NCBI RefSeq assembly: GCF_003597395.2
Contig: NC_133773.1
Span: 67,291,531 to 67,355,530, forward strand
DNA: 64,000 bases
Source: Chelonoidis abingdonii
Lineage: Eukaryota; Chordata; Testudines; Testudinidae
Direction: 5' to 3'
Part shown: piece after piece, positions 39,280 to 50,149 of the stretch
Numbering within the stretch: the stretch's first letter is position 1
Layout: the number at the start of each line of letters is the position of its first letter
Notes under the pieces: model-generated
Told to the model about the DNA's origin: nothing
Databases searched by the model: none
The model's input: the letters and a program-made list of their open reading frames with translations, nothing else
Translations under genes and position numbers: made by a program

Positions 39280-39355
39280 TCCTCAGCTAAAGTAAATCAG
39301 TATCACTTTATTCAAATCGATGAAGCTGCACTGATTTACATCACTTGAGGACCTG
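39280..39355. repeat. Old palindromic repeat (TAAATCAGT...ACTGATTTA)
   Basis: CTCAGCTAAAGTAAATCAGT pairs loosely with ACTGATTTACATCACTTGAG. It has the same arrangement as 19970-20035, which suggests one ancient MITE family. Confidence 0.5.
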
Positions 39356-41300
39356 GCACTTTCTTCATTCTGAATATGTCAACTTTTATTCTTGCAAAGT
39401 GATCTTTATGTTCTACTTGTAAAGGTTCCAGCACCATTCATTGTCGATAAAGATGGCAGAATATGGCCCTCAGGGAGCTTGCTTAATTTCAATGAGTCTA
39501 TATCCCTAAACACCATAATATGTAACTTGGTATCTCTTCTGGGTGCATCCTGTCACCAATTCACCATTTCACTAGTCAACTATATCACCTTTTGTTTTGT
39601 TTAGGGTGTTTTTTTTGGTTTTTTACCCAGTTGTGGTTGAGACTATTTCACTACTGGATTTTATTCTTTCATTTGCAGTTACCATTTAACTACTTTAAAT
39701 CTACATATTTCTAAATAAAGTAACCTGTACCCTGAGGCTGCTTTCAGCTTTGAGCACAGCTCCACTGAAAATGCTCCATCAATTCACAAATAATGAACTA
39801 TGGTTCGTACACAGGGTATACATATAATTACGGTATTTCTTTTATATCTCTTTCCACGCATAATAGTGTAATAGTCTGAGAACTGCTATAACTTTTGGCT
39901 GAAACCCTATCCTAGCACTGCCCTCTTTCCTTCAGTCACATCCTTTTTTTTCTTGCTGCCACAGAAACAGGACAAGGAGGGTAAATGGCATAAAGGTCCC
40001 ATATTCTGAGGTAATTTCCCCTCAGACAGTGACACTAGATTTAAAGCCAGACACTGGAGAAAGCACACAATGCATAATTTGATCCTATAAGTATAACTTT
40101 AGTATCCTAATACTTCACATTCGATAACACAAGAACATATTCTAAAAAAAATACCAACTATACCAGTTCAAATTGTCCTGATGAGAATGAGTTCACCTTT
40201 CATTGATGTTGCAAATAAATGTTAAAAGCATTATTTTTTTCCTTTAAGCTCTGCTGAATGTACACTGCTATTCTACTGGTAGTACACATTGCTGCATTAG
40301 AAGTAGTTTGTTGTTATCTATTGTAGGTGACTTTAATATTACTTTTATTTCAACCACTTTGCTCTAAAAGCCACACTTAGAGAGCTTGTTATAGCTGTTT
40401 AAGTATATTTCTTTTGACTATTATGGAAACATTATTTGGGGGTCAGATTTAACTCCATCTGTGCAAACTCCTTCCCTTACGATGGAAGTAATTTACAATT
40501 TTAGAGTGAAGGGTTGTAAGTATATTTTTGTTCCTTTACGATACTGTAGGTAACAGCTTTCTTTTTTTTTCTTTCTTTTTATTATACCAAATTTCTCTGG
40601 TTGCACGTTTAGGAGCTTACAAAATTCCACATAAAATAAAAAAATGATCCTTAAAACCTATGTTAGTGAAATCTTCATCCATCCACATTTCCAAAACTGT
40701 CAGAAACCATATGTCTGTAAATACATGTGTCTTTCAGCTTTACACAGACAACAAAAGCTCTGTGAGCAAAATCTGTATTTTATTACTGGGGAACAACACT
40801 ACCGTGCACAGATATGATACAACACCCAAAGGACAATAAAATACTCTGCCAAACATATACCTTTCCTTCAAGTATGTTACAATCAATGCAGATATTTGAG
40901 AGCCACCTCAAAGCTGTGTCTTGTTATCCTCCTTGCATCTAGAATGCACAAGAAGGCTAACTCTTTTTATCCTTTCCTTGTTTTTAATATTGTATTTATA
41001 CATTGGAAAGTTTTGACAATTCTGGGGGTTCCTTTGCCCTTTGTTACAACAGAATTCCAAGTGTCTGAGTGGATCAAAATCGGCACTGTGTTTTCAGGTC
41101 TTTTCTCTTGAATTCAAAGTCTACAGTATTCCTAAAGAGCACAAAAGAGGGACAAGTCAGGTTCATCACAACAGAATTTGCAAGTGTTAACGGCATGACA
41201 GGGGAAAGGGAGCCTGCTGACCACAGTGCCCTGAGTGGTTCCCTCTGGGTTCAGGTGGAGAACAGGGAGACCCTGAATTATCCTCTGCCCACTTGGCATC

Positions 41301-41335
41301 GAAAGAGAAAGAGAAAAGAAAAAAAAGAAAAAGAA
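41301..41335. repeat. Purine-rich (GAAA)n tract
   Basis: A 35-base uninterrupted A/G tract of GAAA/AAAAG units. It creates a Lys/Glu-rich piece in an open frame at 41069-41455 that is otherwise without motifs. Confidence 0.75.
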
Positions 41336-43233
41336 TTATTGTGGTACTGCTGGGTGAGAAACTTGAAAGACAACTGCTTTCGTGACATTTCTTACCCAGT
41401 TTTGCATTCAGGAAGATCAAATAAACTGCTTACACACTTTTGGACACTCATCTGAACCTAAGCACAGAAGATTTGTATAGGAATCATTTAGTCATTGCCC
41501 ACCATACCTGAGAACAGTTGCAAGTATGACATTAAGAAAGTATCTGATGCTTAGAAAATGGGGAAAAAGAATTGTGAATTATCAGCTGATTCTGATACAA
41601 AGTGGGGTACTCCCAACATGTAGGTCCTACAGAATTAGATAGGAAATCTCAGAAGAATAGCTTCCCCTATCGCAGTCTAGATCTTTTGCTTAATATACCA
41701 AATGAAACAAAAAGATTTTTAAAAAGTCAAAAATAATTTCACCTACTAGCCTTAAATGAAAATGATTCAGCTCTTTAATTTTGGGGAACACTGGAAAATA
41801 ATTTTGGGGAACAAGGAAGACTCTTTTTTGAACTTATTTGCCTATTCCTAGCTCTTCTAGTCATATGCAGCAGGCACACAATCTCCTAACAACAACATAG
41901 TGCTAGCAGTAACTGTTGCATTTCTCGTCAGGATTAACAAAAGATTGCCATTTTGGCAGTTCATTATAACAAAATGATATAAATATGTATAAAATGATTT
42001 GAAGATCACTTGTTTTTCAGAAAAATCCTATATGAAGGATAGGAAAAGAATATAGACTAACATATATGCAAGTGCATGGATACACACACACAAGTGACAT
42101 ATTCCTCCCATTATCTTCCTTAGTTCCCAGCCTGTGGATAAAGCAAAGTGGTAAAAGATAACACATTTGTTCTGGCTGCATCATTTTAGCTAGGGCTTAT
42201 CCCAACTTAACATACTTTACACTCGTATTTTTTGTTAAATGAATTATTTCTGAAAACAGCTTAACTCCAGTCAATCTAAACTAAGAATTTAGCATCAGCT
42301 GCAGTACAGCAAGTAGAATGAATTAGTAAACAAATACATAGAGAATGATGAATGACACTAATTAAAAACTGGAAGTTTAGAGAAGTTAAGCATTTATGTT
42401 TAATGTCAGTTTTAGTTAGAGACAAACTGCATATCTAGACATTGCCTTTCTCAGATCTCTAGCACAATGTAAAATTCTTTTCAGATTAATCTTATATCAT
42501 GAGAATAACTTTACTGTGCAAGATCACTTCTATTACAGAAGTGCAAGAAAAGACCTTTCAGTTCCATTGGCAGCAACTTCAACACTTTTATTGTAACTAT
42601 TGAAACCAATTACTTAGGAATGACTCATTTTTCTTCTTCTACCAGAAAGAGTCATAAAGATGGCCTCTTTAAAAATAGCTTTTGTATTTCACCCTGATAC
42701 TGTGTTCTGAACAGGCAAGGTGTAGGCTATTAAAGGAGGGCAGAACCTAGAGTGTGGGGTGAACTGTTGATTACTGTGTTAGACAAGTTGTCTTCACAAA
42801 AAGGATTCAGCAACTACATGGCATTGGCAGAAGTTACTGGTTGGAGCTGAGTCTAAACTAGTGACATCTTTTCTTTTACCAAATGATGTTATTAAGACAT
42901 TAAATAACCCTGCCAATAACAGTTCCATCTGTATTCCTACCCTCTGCAAAAGCTTAAAAAAAAACAATCCCCCCCGCACACACAAAACTTTTGGGCAGAG
43001 TGCAACAGATTTTGACCATTCTGGACCAAAGGAAATGTAAATTCCAAAACCGCAGGGAATACTATGCTGACAGTTTCCTTACTTTTGCCATCACAGCCAG
43101 CCATCTTCAGCTGTTTTATGGTAGCATTGCACAGGGAGTGGAGAAGGCAGCTTATCTTTCAAGCAGGCAGCTCTTAGGAAATTTAGGGCTTATCTGTTGA
43201 CATCAGCACTTTATTCTCTACCCAGAAGGCAAC

Positions 43234-44493
43234 TCATAACCCAGGCCTGCACAACATATGGCCCATGGGCCGCATGCAGCCCGTGGAGGCTCACTGTGTG
43301 GCCTGCAGCGGGGAATCAAAGGGCTCTGGGCTGCCCGCAGCCACTGGGAGTCCAGAGCCCTTTAAATCCTAGCCGTGGCCAGGATTCAAAGGGCTCTGGG
43401 CTGCTCACAGCGGTGGGGAGCCCAGAGCCATTTAAATCTCAGCTGCGACAGCGATTCAAAGGGCTCTGGGCTGCTCACAGCGGTGGGGAGCCCAGAGCCA
43501 TTTAAATCTCAGCTGCGACAGCGATTCAAAGGGCTCTGGGCTGCTCACAGCGGCAGGGAGCCCAGAGCTCTTTAAATCTCAGCCGCGGACGGGATTCAAA
43601 AGGCTCTGGGCTGCCGGCTGCAGCAGGGAGCCAGAGCCCTTTAAATCCCAGCCATGGTCGGTATTCAAAAGGCTCTGAGCTGCCAGCAGCGGCGGGGAGC
43701 CCGGAGCTCTTTAAATTTCAGCTGTGGCCGGGAATCAAAGGGCACTGGGCTGCCCGCAGCCATGGGGAGCCCAGAGCCCTTTAAATCCCAGCCATGGCCG
43801 GGATTCAAATGGCTCTGAGCTGCCCGCAGCCGTAGGGAGCCAGATCCCTTTCAATCCCAGCCCCGGCTGGGATTCAAAAGGCTCTGGGCTGCCTGCAGAG
43901 ATTTCAGATGCAGCTGAAATTTAAAGGGCTCAGGGCTCCCTGCCACCACGGCAGCCCAGAGCCCTTTGAATCCAGGCGGCGGCTAAGATTTAAAGGGCTC
44001 AGGGCTCCCTGCGGCTGCAGGCAGCCCAGAGCCCTTTGAATCCTGGCCGTGATTCCAGCGGATGGGCTGGGGTTGGAATTTAAAGGGCTCGCGCTCCCCT
44101 CAGTAGCAGGAGCTCTGGGCCCATTAAATCCCTGCCCCAGCTCCGCAAAGCTCCGGGTTCCTGCAGCCGCCAGTGTCCTGGGCCCTTTAATTTGCCCCTG
44201 ACAGCTCCCAGCCACCTCTTCAGCTGGGAGCCCCTGGTTGATTTAAAATCAAGTATCACCTCCCCACCCCCAACCTTCCTTTTTGGCCCACAGCTGTTTT
44301 GGTGGGGCGGCACTGGGGAAGGAGGGTTTGTTTCTGCAGGGCTGGGCAGTGCTGGGGCAGGGTGTTTCCAAGGGCTGGGAGGTCCTGGGGGTGGGGGTGT
44401 TTCCGCGGGGCCGAGGGGTTTCAGCCCTCAGCTGTTTTCTTTGGAGTAATGTGGCCCCCACCGGTTTATGAGTTGTGCAGGCCTGTCATAACC
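43234..44493. mobile_element. Non-autonomous hAT-like element carrying a 70-bp palindromic minisatellite
   Basis: The element spans 43242-44485 (1,244 bp) between perfect 8-bp target duplications TCATAACC (43234-43241 and 44486-44493). Terminal inverted repeats are exact over CAGGCCTGCACAAC. No transposase is present. Inside, 43310-44070 holds about ten copies of a 70-bp unit, followed from about 43910 by units in opposite register. The right part, 44080-44480, is GC-rich and non-repetitive, with a G-rich stretch at 44360-44420. Many overlapping open frames come from the array and are not genes. Confidence 0.9.
43310..44060. repeat. 70-bp minisatellite array inside the hAT-like element
   Basis: The motif ATTCAAAGGGCTCTGGGCTG recurs with exact 70-bp spacing at 43384, 43454, 43524 and 43594. 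Two adjacent units (43454-43593) are almost identical, so homogenisation is recent. Each unit is itself palindromic: the left arm CAAAGGGCTCTGGGCTG pairs with the right arm CAGCCCAGAGCCCTTTAAA-type sequence. About ten units are recognisable, with increasing divergence toward the right. Confidence 0.9.
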
Positions 44494-44759
44494 AGTGTTG
44501 ATCACAGAAATCTCATGTCCGGGTCTGCCAGCAAGAATCACATCAAGGTAAATCAAAACTGCACTTAAGCTTTAGCTTCAAAATAGATTTCAGGTATAGC
44601 CTTATTCAATATCTAACTGCAGTAGTTTGATCCTGAAGTAACAAGGGCCTGGTCGTTTCTACACACTATGACCAATAAAACATTTCTGATCCTTCTTTCT
44701 CACACTGCTTTTCATTTTGCCTGATCCTATACCTATGTGATGGAAACCAGTGAGGAAAT

Positions 44760-45125
44760 TACCCATTTACTAGTGTCCCATGGGCAGCAGGTATCATAGG
44801 CTGGGGGAGGCTGTGCCTCTCCAAACAGCCTGGCTTGGCCCAGCCACACTCCACCCCCAGACTCCCTTCTGCAGTTCCCAGCACTCTGCCCTGGCCCAAG
44901 CTGGCTGAGGCTGGCCAGCCTGCCTGTTTGCAAAGGGGACTCAAAGCAGCTGACACTGGGGACATGCTGCCTTTCCAATGCTCGGACCATGCCGCTTGGC
45001 TGGCTGGCAGGCACTCCAGGGTAGGAGAGCTAACAGTCTGGCATTCCAGGGTTCGCACCAGGGCTTGGGACACTGTGAACCGGGGCTGAAGGCACTGCCA
45101 CCAAGATGGCCACCCGGCACACTTG
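44760..45125. mobile_element. GC-rich block, probably a transposon fragment (unclassified)
   Basis: An abruptly GC-rich 360-bp island in AT-rich intron, with GCCTCTCCAAACAGCCTGGC, GGCTGAGGCTGGCCAGCCTG and CCAAGATGGCCACCCGGCAC. Open frames exist on both strands but show no domain. The sharp composition borders suggest an inserted element. I see no terminal repeats or target duplication. It is not a CpG-island promoter for any gene I can see. Confidence 0.4.
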
Positions 45126-46189
45126 GAGAGACATTATTTGGAAATGGCCGTGCCTTTCAATCTTTCTGCCATTGATAAGAATAAGTATGGCAACCATCCG
45201 AAAGGTTTAGTTCTGTCCATGTAAAAGGCTAATGCTTGCCTGAAGTCCAATCTGCTCCTTCTAATTTTTGTGTGGTTTTGGAAAGAAGTATGGGAGGTGG
45301 ACTGGTTGATTTAGATAGAAAGAGGATGGTACTTTGAGTGAGAATTTTGGGAGTGGACATAAGACAAACTTATCTTTATGAAGTATTGTGTATGCGGGGG
45401 GGAATGCCATGAGCACACCAATACAAAATTTCATGAATAAATGAAAATACGAATAGGTTGCCACTGGTTCAACTGGTGCTCTAATAAGGGAGCGCAGTAC
45501 GAGGCCACGGTCTCAAACAGGAGTGGGATCCCATATGTACGGATAAAGATTTTGGATGACCTTCAGGAATCTTTTCAAGAGTGAGTGGCTAAAAATGGAG
45601 TGATCCTCTCCATACCATGGTGAAAAGCAGTAATGACGCTTAAGTGTGCTGGTGGAGCTGGTGGATAATTGTGATTCTTTAAGATGTAAAACATAATCTA
45701 GGGTGAAGGTAAGGGAAAGCTCATTGCATTGACATGATTAGCAGTGCACGAGGATTGGAATCTTGTGCATTTTTGGAGAGAAGTGTGTCAAGTTTTGTCA
45801 CATCTCCTATCTTTTACTGTCTCTGAATAGGTCTTCTCTAAATCATGATACCATGGGAGAGCCATGTCTTCAGATGGAGTAGCTGTTGATTGGGATTGAG
45901 GATTCAATTCTCATCTTGAGAGAGGAGTAGTGGAATTAACCTCAGAATGATCAGAGAATATACCTCCATACAAATCAGGTAAGTATACCAGTTACCAGTT
46001 ATGTCGTGACTATGTTGGAGCTATAAAGTTCCCTTGGATCTTGTGGAGTACTCTGAACAGAAGGTGAAAGGAAGAGAAAGTGAAGAGTAGCAGGGGATCT
46101 CATGTGAGGAGGAAAGTGTCTTCCAGGGATCTGAGGCCTAGGCCAGATCTTGAGCAGAACTGGGGACAATGGGTGTTCTCCAGTGTGGT

Positions 46190-46745
46190 GAAGAGATAGT
46201 GGGAAATCCCCAGCAGGTGAATATGTGGTGTAGGACTTGCACATCCAATTCCCATTTGTGGTCATGGGAGAAGCTGCTCAATGAGTCTGCTCTGGTGGCT
46301 AGGGAGGCATGCAACTGAGATGCTGATGTTGGATACACCAGTTTCATAATTTCAGCACCTCCCAGTATAGAGAGTGGGATCTGACTCCGCCTTGCCTATT
46401 GATGTGGAACATGCAGGCAATATTGTCCATTGTAACTCTTAAAGTGTGATGTCAGAACAATGGTAGAAAATGTCAGCAGGTATTGTGGACCTCCCATAGC
46501 TCTAGGAGGTTGATGTGCAGGGTGGATTTGGTTAAGGACCATCTATCTGCCCTGCACTGGATGGGTCTGGAGGTATGCTCCCCAACCAATTAAGAAGGCA
46601 TCAGTTGTTAATATCAATGATGGTGCTGATTGAATGAAATGGACTCTGACAGACATTTTTGGGTTTAGTTCACCAGTGTCATGAATCGGTGACCTTGATA
46701 AGCATGGATAGTAACTCGTGAAGGTCGTGTTTGAGAGGTACATAA
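46190..46745 (-). pseudogene. DIRS RNase H remnant
   Basis: The minus strand encodes SLILTTDAFLIGWGAYLQTH, the first Asp-containing RNase H motif (TTDA). Then come TLHINLLELWEVHNTC, which supplies the Glu motif, and MDNIACMFHINRQGGVRSHS, which supplies the Asp motif and the conserved INRQGG stretch of DIRS-like elements. A later region reads HDHKWELDVQVLHHIF. Stops interrupt the frame around 46470 and 46350. The motif order is the one known for DIRS pol. Confidence 0.8.
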
Positions 46746-46749
46746 ATTA

Positions 46750-47370
46750 TACATAGGCATAACGAGGCAGCGCATGTGTGACCATGCATACTTTACAACT
46801 AATGTGGCTGCCACCATTTGGCCAAATAGCTGGAGACACATCCTGGCTGAGATCTGGGGACAAGTCCTCACTGTGGATATGAGATCAACTATTGCTGCAA
46901 ATCTGCAAGGACGGAGGAAAGCTCTGGTTTTTATGGCATTCAACTGTTCCCCAATAAACTCTAGGTATTGCACCAGTGATAATCCTGATTTTTCTAGGTT
47001 TATGTGAAGCCTAAGGCTCAAAAAGAGGTCTATTGTCAGTTATATGGTGTGAAGGGCATCAGGTTCAAATGGGGCCTTGAGGAGACCATCGTCTAAGTAT
47101 GGACATAGGACAATGCCCTGTTTGCTTATGTAGGCAGCCAGTACCTCAAGGAACTTGGAGAATATCTGGGGGGCTGTAGAAAGTCCAAACGGTAGTACCC
47201 TGTACTGGCAGTGGTCCATGTTAAATTGGAGGAACTGTCTGTAGGCAGGATATATTATGATATGAAAACCTGTGTCTTAGAAGTCGAGGGCTGAGAACCA
47301 GTCCTCCTGTTCCAGTGCAAGGATAATGGCTGATAGGTAACCATCTTGAAATGCTGCAGTTTGACAAACT
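46750..47370 (-). pseudogene. DIRS reverse-transcriptase remnant
   Basis: The minus-strand frame reads EDWFSALDF, a stop codon, then DTGFHIIIYPAYRQFLQF, YRVLPFGLSTAPQIFSKF and GIVLCPYLDDGLLKAPFE, followed downstream by HINLEKSGLSLVQYLEFIG. LPFGLSTAPQIFSK and the catalytic YLDD box are intact. The downstream region LRPCRFAAIVDLIS... matches the RT-RNase H connection seen in DIRS elements. Only one stop was seen across the core, which suggests moderate age. The upstream continuation is cut by the insertion at 47386. Confidence 0.85.
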
Positions 47371-47373
47371 TGT

Positions 47374-47467
47374 TGAGGTTTTGTACAGAGCCCTGCAAAT
47401 CCACAGCTATCCACTTTATATCCATAGACCATTTCTGTGGATTTGCAGGGCTCTGTACAAAACCTCA
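47374..47467. repeat. Perfect 33-bp inverted repeat spanning the insertion border
   Basis: 47374-47406 and 47435-47467 are exact reverse complements over 33 bp, separated by 28 bases. The inner part (CAGAGCCCTGCAAATCCACAG) belongs to the inserted element. The outer 12 bases (TGAGGTTTTGTA) look like DIRS host sequence. Directly after the hairpin, CATGGACCACT-type units repeat several times (47465-47512). Confidence 0.9.
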
Positions 47468-48068
47468 TGGACCACTCATGGACCACTATGGACCACTACG
47501 TACATGGACCACTACCAGTAAAGGGTACTACTTTATAGCTCCAAATTTTACTTCAAATTTTGTATCCATGCAGGGCTTTGACAATAAGAGCAGGTAGGCA
47601 GCTGTGAGGAACCATGGCACGGATCATCCACCTGCCCTGGGCAGAGGGACTGGGGGGCAGGGACAGGGGCCATGGGCTGCTCAGGCCCCACACCCAGGAA
47701 AGGTGGAGAGTCTACCTATGCTCCACACAGCTGCCCGCCCAGCTCTTACTGTGGCAGTGGTGCAGCTCCAAGGTGCCCTCCTGGCCAGAGCCAGGTCAGG
47801 GAGAGCCACAGTGGCAGCTGTGGGGACCCTGGGTCCCTCCACTTGCCCTGCACGGGGGGCTGGGACACTGGGTGGAGGGCTGCTCAGAGGGCTGCCCAGA
47901 GCAGGTGGAGGGTCTCCCCACAACTGCCAGCACATCTCTACCAGACCAGGCTCTAGGGGAGTGGTATCGGAGCCTCAGTTCGGCCCCTGGTGTAGAATCC
48001 TGCAAATCCACAGATAATTTTTGCGGATCAGATGCAGATACACATTTGTGCATCTGCGCAGGGCTCTA
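47386..48068. mobile_element. Non-autonomous hAT-like insertion in the DIRS element
   Basis: The block begins CAGAGCCCTGCAAATCCACAG and ends GCGCAGGGCTCT(A), giving inverted ends CAGAGCCCTGC / GCAGGGCTCT. Flanks GTTTTGTA (47378-47385) and TTTTGGTA (48069-48076) resemble a mutated 8-bp duplication, with two mismatches. The interior (47610-47980) is GC-rich with long chance open frames on both strands. A second CTGCAAATCCACAG lies at 48000-48013. DIRS sequence is present on both sides, so the insertion is younger than the DIRS copy. Confidence 0.65.
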
Positions 48069-48099
48069 TTTTGGTAGTTCTTGGATAAGTCTCTACCCT

Positions 48100-49270
48100 T
48101 AGATTTCTGTTGGATCAGAAAATAATGTAAGTACAAACCCTTCCCTTTTTCTTGGGATGGGACTGGTTCTATGGCTCCCAGTTGCAGAAGATGGTTTATT
48201 TCTTCTCATAGAATGTGTTTGTGAGAAGGGTCTCTGAGGAGGGACAGAGAGAAACGATAGTTTGTTGGGATAGATAGGAATGGAATGGAGTATCCTTCTT
48301 TGATGATCTCTAGGACCCACTTGTCCAAGGTAATTAGCCACCATCATGGATAAAAAGGGGTTAAATGGTCACCAACAAGTGGGATGTTGGAGATGGTTGT
48401 GGTAACTGTTGCGGGGGGAAACTTCTCAGACTCAATGAAACCTTCCAAATTGTTGTTTGGCTGAGATGTAGCCCCTTGAAGAGTCAAGTGTCTGTGCTTC
48501 AAAGGTGGTTTCTGTTGTTGGCATTGGGTGTTGCATCATCAATAACGAGTGAAAGGTAGAGGTTGGGATCTCTGGGGAGGTATTTCCCAGGCTGTCTCTT
48601 CGAGGCCATCATATAAATGCTGAAAAAACAGAGAGAGAGTCACTCGTGAGTCCTGTAGGGAGTATAGAGACTCTGCGAATAATTTCGGGCCCTCAAACAG
48701 TAGGTCCTCAACAATGGTTTGTATCTCCTTAGGGAGACTGGAGAGGTATAGTCATGACATATGGCCATCACAATACAATGGACAGCTATATCCGCAAAGT
48801 CCAAGGAAGCCAGAGGTGTCCATCAGATCTGAGCACCTGAAATTGCTCCTTCTTGTGCTCAGGATGGTCATGGAAGAATTCCTGTATCTTGGAATACTAG
48901 AGATTGTTGTATTTAGCCATGAGAGCTTCGTACTTGGAGATGCAGAATGGGAGTGGAAGAATAAGCCTTGCAACCAAAGAGATCAAGTCACTTCCAATCC
49001 CTGTCAAAAGGGGTGGATTATGGATGGAACTGGCACCCCTTTTCATGCATGGCATTGACAGCTAGGGAGTTTGGAGTGGGATGAGAAAAAAGTAACTCCA
49101 TGTCATAAGCGGGACATAATATTTCTTGTCTGCCCACTTACAGCTATTTATAGATGCTGCTCATGGCGTGAGATAGGAAGGTGCGCATGTATGGTCCAGT
49201 GGGCACTGCTACTGGAGACTGCCGATCCCAGTCACACCTTCAGTGGAGCACTCATAAGGACATCACTCAA
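48100..49270 (-). pseudogene. DIRS gag-like region remnant
   Basis: Minus-strand frames between 49060 and 48360 give fragments such as LILPLPFCISKYEALMAKYN and KIQEFFHDHPEHKKEQFQVL, separated by stops. Their position 5' of the reverse transcriptase, and the Ala/Lys-rich helical character, fit a DIRS gag. I rely on position and memory of turtle DIRS copies more than on a diagnostic motif. Plus-strand open frames here are shadows. Confidence 0.5.
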
Positions 49271-50149
49271 AGAAGAACATTCTGTTTTTCAACACTTTTT
49301 TTATTTAATTCCCAATAGCACATAATCAGAAGTACAAGGTAACTTATGATGTACTTACCTTGACCTGTTTAGCAAACTATTGCTAGAAATTTGATGGATT
49401 TTCCTTAGAAATAAAAATACCTAGCTAATTTCAGTTTGTTTATTTAGTCTGTTCTTTATTTCACTCACACAGTTTTCTAAATTAAGCATCCTCCAGAATT
49501 TCATTCAGAAGGCATATTGCTTCGTGTACCATGAAACCACATACCTAGAAAATACTTGCTTTTTTTTGCAGCTTTGTCACACATTTCCATACTGGACAAT
49601 GCAGAGGCACTATTATTGTAAACCATGAATGTTAATGTCAGGATATGTGACTGGGTTACAGAAACACCAGAAAAGCAATTTTTGTTAGGCACAGTTCATA
49701 CTTAGCATGGAAGACTGAAGTGCACAGAAGGTCCCTTTCAATTGCTGATGCCATTTGCTGACACTAGTTTCAGTTATATTTTACTCTATTTATAACCCTA
49801 GCATCAACAGTTGCTGACATGTTACGTTACTCTTTTCAGAAACAAGACCTTTAGAAAAATGAAATCATTCATGGGGGCAAAAAGCAGCAAAGGACTTTTA
49901 TTTTTTTACTTCAATTTAAAATATTGATGTTTAAATGTTATCTCCTTACACTGCACTGCTTTCACTGATGAATAAATTGTTTAAAATTAAGAATAATGTG
50001 TGTCTTGTGTTCAAAACATGCAGACAAGGCAAAGCTTCCATCATTCCTCAGTAATCACAAGTACAGATTTTATTTCATAGAACTGGAAAAAAAATCTTGC
50101 ATATTGAAATTTCATGATATACCAGTCTGAATATTTACCAATACTTCCT

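Larger units (their letters stand above)
45470..49270 (-). mobile_element. DIRS-type tyrosine-recombinase retrotransposon, antisense
   Basis: Minus-strand order: a gag-like region (about 49270-48100), reverse transcriptase (about 47370-46750), RNase H (about 46740-46190), then a 3' region (46190-45470) where the tyrosine recombinase would be expected but is not recognisable. The left flank 49120-49265 has features of a DIRS terminal region, including CACTCAAAGAAGAAC near its outer end. DIRS elements integrate with a tyrosine recombinase and usually leave no target duplication; none was seen. The copy has stops and is split by an insertion at 47386-48068, so it is inactive. Confidence 0.8.

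Noticed and set aside
41069..41455. 128-codon open frame with a Lys-rich centre
   Set aside because: The Lys/Glu segment comes from a GAAA tract. No homologue or context was recognised.
43242..44060. Tandem array as a possible CRISPR-like repeat
   Set aside because: The unit is contiguous and palindromic with no unique spacers, lies in a transposon, and the DNA is vertebrate.
47604..48102. Overlapping open frames up to 162 codons
   Set aside because: GC-rich interior of the insertion in the DIRS element. Frames exist on both strands, with no motif and no splice context.
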